From: Candidatus Cloacimonadota bacterium
Lineage (GTDB): Bacteria; Cloacimonadota; Cloacimonadia; Cloacimonadales; WRIO01
Direction: 5' to 3'
DNA: 64,000 nt
Assembly: GCA_009777575.1 (NCBI GenBank)
Contig: WRLO01000001.1
Span: 79,493 to 143,492, forward strand
Shown here: piece by piece, positions 59,944 through 64,000 of the stretch
How positions within the stretch are numbered: position 1 is the stretch's first letter
Layout of the letters: each line of letters opens with the position of its first letter
The notes under the pieces: model-generated
What the model was told of the DNA's origin: nothing
Databases searched by the model: none
The model's input: the letters and a program-made list of their open reading frames with translations, nothing else
Made by a program: the position numbers and the translations under genes

Positions 59944-60486
59944 ATGAATATCATAGTTGCAGTTGATGAAAATTGGGCAATTGGATACAAAAATGACCTA
60001 TTGATAAGAATTAGTGAGGACATGAAATATTTTAAAAATAAGACAATGGGAAATATAGTCGTGATGGGTAGAAAGACTTTTGAGTCCTTACCAGGTCAAA
60101 GACCATTGAAAAACAGAACTAATATAGTTTTATCAAAAGATAAAAAATATACAGTTACGACAGCATCCCTTCTGCCTCCAGAAAAAGATGTTGAGATTCC
60201 AGTTTTCAAAACAATCATCTGTCATGATGTAAATGAAGTCCTGAGCATAGTAAAATCAAGTGATAAAGAGGTTTTTATTATTGGTGGTGAAATGATTTAT
60301 AAACTCTTTATACCTTATTGTAAAAAAGCTTATGTCACTAAGATTTATCACAAATTTAAAGCTGATAAACACATCCCACCTTTCAGTAATAATCCTTCAT
60401 GGGGCTTGATAGAAGAAAGTGAAATTTTTGAGACGAAAGAAAATATAAAATATCAATTTCTTGTTTATGAAAAACAAGATGAATAA
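59944..60486 (+). CDS. folA: Dihydrofolate reductase
   Basis: MNIIVAVDENWAIGYKNDLLIRISEDMKYFKNKTMGNIVVMGRKTFESLPGQRPLKNRTNIVLS, IIGGEMIYKLFIPYC. Confidence 0.95.
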   Translation: MNIIVAVDENWAIGYKNDLLIRISEDMKYFKNKTMGNIVVMGRKTFESLPGQRPLKNRTNIVLSKDKKYTVTTASLLPPEKDVEIPVFKTIICHDVNEVLSIVKSSDKEVFIIGGEMIYKLFIPYCKKAYVTKIYHKFKADKHIPPFSNNPSWGLIEESEIFETKENIKYQFLVYEKQDE

Positions 60487-60510
60487 TACTGTTACTCGTA
60501 AAGAATGTGA

Positions 60511-60530
60511 CTTCAGATTTCCATCTGAAG
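60511..60530 (+). other. Perfect hairpin downstream of folA
   Basis: CTTCAGAT-TTCC-ATCTGAAG; no following T run. Confidence 0.45.
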
Positions 60531-60830
60531 ATTGAAATATACTCGAACTGGAAAGATCGAATTACATTTTAAATATAGAATAGTATTAGATAGGGGATGT
60601 AAATAATGTAGTGCTTTTCAAAATGATAAAATAGTTGACAAAAAAAGTTATTTTTTAAAAATGTCATAAAAGTAAAATAAAGTCTGATTATGAGTATTTT
60701 ATTTAATTCGCAATCTTTTATAGAAAAAGGAGATAGGCTATTTTTTTTAATAAAAATATTAAAATGTATTTAATTAAATAAATAAGAAACTGGATAGATA
60801 AATCCGTCTTTTTAGGAATAGGAGCAGATA

Positions 60831-62810
60831 ATGAGATTATTTATTGTTATTTTGATGATTTTTATTTGTATAGGGAGTATTTTGGGGGTAACCCAATGGT
60901 TAAATGATGGCATCAGTGAATATATTTGGTTTACTAGTAGTAGCTCGCAAGATGTCAGACAGACAATAAGAAGTGGGATAGATTTATATCATCATTCTTA
61001 TACTGATGATTTATTGTTTTATGGAACAGACAGATGGGCTGTAAATTTTATTATTAATGATATGATTAGTTTTCCTCCAGCCGATTCTGTTGATGTTGTA
61101 TTCTTTGCAAATGCCATCAGTATTTTTATGCCTCAATCTATTTCTGCTGTGAGCATAGCTTTACATGAAAATGTTATTCCTCAGCATGATATAATAGTAA
61201 CACAGCCCGGAACAATATTATTTAATACTACCATAAATCTCATAGCTGGCTGGAATACTATACCTTTTGAGACAGAAATATCTATAACAAATTCATGGAT
61301 AGTTCTTGGATTTCCAGATAATATCACTGATATAGGTGTTTCAGCATCTTTAGGTGGTGGGAATCACAGTTATTTTTTTGACCGATTTGGACCTACGAGT
61401 GGTATTTTTAGAAACATGAGAAACAATGGTTTTGAAGCGGATTTATTATTTCATTTAGTGGGAAGTTTTGATAGACCAATTTTGATGATTGACATTTTAG
61501 ATTTTTCTGTTCCAACTTTTATAAGTTATAATGAGCCATTTTTACCTTCTTTTAATATAAGAAATAATTCATCAATAAGTGTAAAAGATGTCTATGTTTC
61601 GCTTTCTATCAGTAATTCGACGAATAATTTTATTAGAACAGAAACTGTAAATATATCTTCAGAAATGCCAGCTGGTCAGATTTATTCTTCAGATATGATT
61701 GATTTTCGAGGAATAGACCTTCCGCAAGAATTTGCTCAATATGATATATCTATACAAACAGGATGCAATAATGAAGGTCACCCCTTTCTTAGAAGCTCAG
61801 CTTCTGCGATAACAAATGTCTTTGAGCATAAAAAAGAACGAAGTTTATTGGAAGTCTTTACACTATCATCAGACGCTTTCAATGAGAGTCTTCTTGATTT
61901 TATTGATACTCACACAGAGTCAGAAAATCTTGATATTTTGTTTTATTTCGCAAACTCTGTTGACCCCTTGCATACATTAGGAGCATATCAGAGACATATG
62001 CAATATCTCCATCAGGGGTTTCAGCATACTTATTTCAATGGCTATCTCAAGTATTCAAATTTCTCAGATTTGGATTTTTTTACGAAATTTAATGACAATT
62101 ACATTCAAAGTCTGTCAGATAGAACATTTATAACCACTCATGGCTTTGACGCTTTTCTTGAAGATGAAATAAATCTCGTAATGGAATATACCATAATGAA
62201 CGAAAACACAGACCTTTTGGTTATTCGAGACAACGATATAATCTTCAATGCAGCCTTTGTTCAACCTTTGACCATATCCGGAAGAAAGGTTAAGGTTGTT
62301 ACTCAATATATAACTAACGGTATACCCGGATTTACTTTAAATTTACCCAAATCAGATAGTGGTTTAAAACTCATATTATCTTTTCCTGTATACAACATAA
62401 ATCTATTGTCAGACAATAGTTATAATGACTTAGAGGTATTTGTTTGGTTCAATAGGAGAGCCACCAAAGAAATATATTATCATGATATATTTTCACTTGA
62501 AGATATAGATTTTCCTGAAAATATAAACCCTAATATCTCGATTATTCCAGAGGTCTTTCTTTATCCCAATCCAATTAAGCATACTGATGTTCTTAATATC
62601 GATTTTTTAAATTCAAAAGAGCAACAAAATGTGAGAATCTCTATATATAACATAAGAGGGCAAAGAATAGTATCAAGGGATTTGTATGAAAATTCTTTAT
62701 CAATTGACTCATTGAATATCAATACAAGCGGTATATATTTTATGAGAGTTAATTGGACAGAAAGTGGTGTAGAAAGGAGTCATACAAGGAGATTTATGAT
62801 TTTGAAATAG
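60831..62810 (+). CDS. Secreted protein with C-terminal type-A-like sorting domain
   Basis: Signal peptide MRLFIVILMIFICIGSILG; tail FLYPNPIKHTDVLNIDF...NVRISIYNIRGQRIVSRD...SGIYFMRVNWTESGVERSHTRRFMILK. Confidence 0.8.
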   Translation: MRLFIVILMIFICIGSILGVTQWLNDGISEYIWFTSSSSQDVRQTIRSGIDLYHHSYTDDLLFYGTDRWAVNFIINDMISFPPADSVDVVFFANAISIFMPQSISAVSIALHENVIPQHDIIVTQPGTILFNTTINLIAGWNTIPFETEISITNSWIVLGFPDNITDIGVSASLGGGNHSYFFDRFGPTSGIFRNMRNNGFEADLLFHLVGSFDRPILMIDILDFSVPTFISYNEPFLPSFNIRNNSSISVKDVYVSLSISNSTNNFIRTETVNISSEMPAGQIYSSDMIDFRGIDLPQEFAQYDISIQTGCNNEGHPFLRSSASAITNVFEHKKERSLLEVFTLSSDAFNESLLDFIDTHTESENLDILFYFANSVDPLHTLGAYQRHMQYLHQGFQHTYFNGYLKYSNFSDLDFFTKFNDNYIQSLSDRTFITTHGFDAFLEDEINLVMEYTIMNENTDLLVIRDNDIIFNAAFVQPLTISGRKVKVVTQYITNGIPGFTLNLPKSDSGLKLILSFPVYNINLLSDNSYNDLEVFVWFNRRATKEIYYHDIFSLEDIDFPENINPNISIIPEVFLYPNPIKHTDVLNIDFLNSKEQQNVRISIYNIRGQRIVSRDLYENSLSIDSLNINTSGIYFMRVNWTESGVERSHTRRFMILK

Positions 62811-62894
62811 ATAGTTGTTTGATAAAGCAGATTAAATATTTCAAAAGAAATTTATTTTTTCTGATTATCATAAACGAAAAAAACTGGAGGAAAT

Positions 62895-63839
62895 ATGGAT
62901 AAAATAGAAGTTAAAGATGTTTATCAATATCTAAATCAAGAAATAGATATATTTCTTTTGCTGACAAAGAAAGAATTGAGAGAAGGAAAAAAAGATTATT
63001 ATATCAGGCTTGATTTCGTAGACAAATCAGGACATATATCAGGAAATGTTTGGAATAACGCACTTTCAAGTATGGACGGATATGCTGAAAAAGATGTAGT
63101 CAAGGTCCGAGCTTTAGTGACAAATTATAAAGAGCAAATCCAGCTCAATGTAAAAAAAATAAGAAAAGCAAATGAAAACGAGTATGAATTAGAGGACTAT
63201 ATACAAAAAACAAAAAAGGATGTCAATCAGCTATCAAAAGACTTTTTTAGCATGATTGATAGTATTTCTGAGGAAAATATAAAGAAATTATTATCAATTA
63301 TTTTCGATGATAAAGAAATGTGGATGAAATTTAGCTATTGTCCAGCAGCAAAGTCTTGGCATCACAATTATGTAGGCGGTCTTATAGAACATACAGTGAG
63401 TGTGATGAAAATCTGTGATTTTGTGAGTAAAATGTATCCAGTTAATCGGGATATACTCATTGCAGGCGCTATCTTGCATGACATCGGAAAGGTTTTTGAA
63501 TATACTACTCTACCGTCGATTGAATTTAGTGATGAAGGCAGACTAATAGGGCATATAGTTCTAGGAGATCAGTTTGTAGCCAATAAAGCAAATGAAATAA
63601 ATCTTTTTCCAGCAAATTTGCTGATGAAATTGAGACATTTGATTATTTCTCATCATGGCGAACTTGAAAAAGGTGCTGTAAAAGTGCCACAAACCCTTGA
63701 AGCAGTTATATTGCATTTTGCAGATAATCTGGATGCGCAAGCCATTGGCACTCATCAGTTGATGGAATCTGCGATAGATCCTAAAGCTCAATGGACAGAA
63801 TATGATAAACTGAATAATAGATATATTTATTTAGGGTAA
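62895..63839 (+). CDS. YhaM-like 3'-5' exoribonuclease (OB + HD domain)
   Basis: DYYIRLDFVDKSGHISGNVWNN..., KSWHHNYVGGLIEHTVSVMKICDFV, LIAGAILHDIGKVFEYT, LISHHGELEKGAVKVPQTLEAVILHFADNLDAQ. Confidence 0.9.
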   Translation: MDKIEVKDVYQYLNQEIDIFLLLTKKELREGKKDYYIRLDFVDKSGHISGNVWNNALSSMDGYAEKDVVKVRALVTNYKEQIQLNVKKIRKANENEYELEDYIQKTKKDVNQLSKDFFSMIDSISEENIKKLLSIIFDDKEMWMKFSYCPAAKSWHHNYVGGLIEHTVSVMKICDFVSKMYPVNRDILIAGAILHDIGKVFEYTTLPSIEFSDEGRLIGHIVLGDQFVANKANEINLFPANLLMKLRHLIISHHGELEKGAVKVPQTLEAVILHFADNLDAQAIGTHQLMESAIDPKAQWTEYDKLNNRYIYLG

Positions 63840-64000
63840 TGTTTCAAACTAGCGTCATCACCAGCGGAAGTAAAGGAAATTGTGTCTTTGTAAAGAACGG
63901 ACACACTCAAATAGTCATAGATGCCGGTATATCATTTAAATATTTCTCTAAATGTTTAACAGATTTAGGTCTTGATTGTTTAAAACTTGATGGAATATTT
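63839..64000 (+). CDS. MBL-fold metallohydrolase, N-terminal fragment (runs off window end)
   Basis: TAATG overlap with previous stop; MFQTSVITSGSKGNCVFVKNGHTQIVIDAGISFKYFSKCLTDLGLDCLKLDGIF. Confidence 0.8.
   Translation, partial: MFQTSVITSGSKGNCVFVKNGHTQIVIDAGISFKYFSKCLTDLGLDCLKLDGIF

Noticed and set aside
1-64000. tRNA or rRNA genes
   Set aside because: No convincing acceptor/T-arm or rRNA signature was recognised by eye; tRNAscan-SE would be decisive.

Overview
AT-rich bacterial chromosomal window, mostly housekeeping genes. Several secreted proteins end in a NPFNP...SGVYFYR...KRMLLLK type-A sorting tail, which suggests an FCB-group (possibly Cloacimonadota-like) genome; this is inference only. 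Contents in order: folP fragment, TonB/ExbD/ExbB operon, fused flavodiiron-flavin reductase-rubredoxin protein, outer-membrane barrel, repeat-rich intergenic DNA, tandem CsgG/LpoB-like lipoprotein paralogs, coiled-coil/nuclease-fold protein, a 2068-aa sorted surface protein, ECF sigma/TM protein/PDZ protein, ymdB, folD, an orphan 878-aa lipoprotein, an RND pump, infC-rpmI-rplT-pheS-pheT, zapA, a putative 6S RNA, rny, a decayed IS, mutS, GT9, alaS, a small restriction-modification/toxin-like island, ettA, an AOR-ferredoxin-ThiS/MoaD cluster, CDF transporter, panD-panC-lysC-response regulator-metG, spoIID-like, miaB, folA, a sorted protein, a YhaM-like nuclease and an MBL-fold fragment. The most notable signals are: (i) an attenuator-type leader ahead of infC plus a probable AUA start codon for IF3; (ii) palindromic/dispersed repeat sequence that also occurs inside essential genes (metG, lysC), resembling Rickettsia palindromic elements; (iii) a MITE-like element with 14-bp perfect TIRs and three 44-bp repeats; (iv) an island with MNT-type nucleotidyltransferase, tiny coupled ORFs, a REase-like protein, a DPDY methyltransferase and a zeta-like ATPase split at a TTTAAAA slippery heptamer; (v) a probable 6S RNA between zapA and rny. 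No CRISPR array, rRNA or tRNA was recognised.
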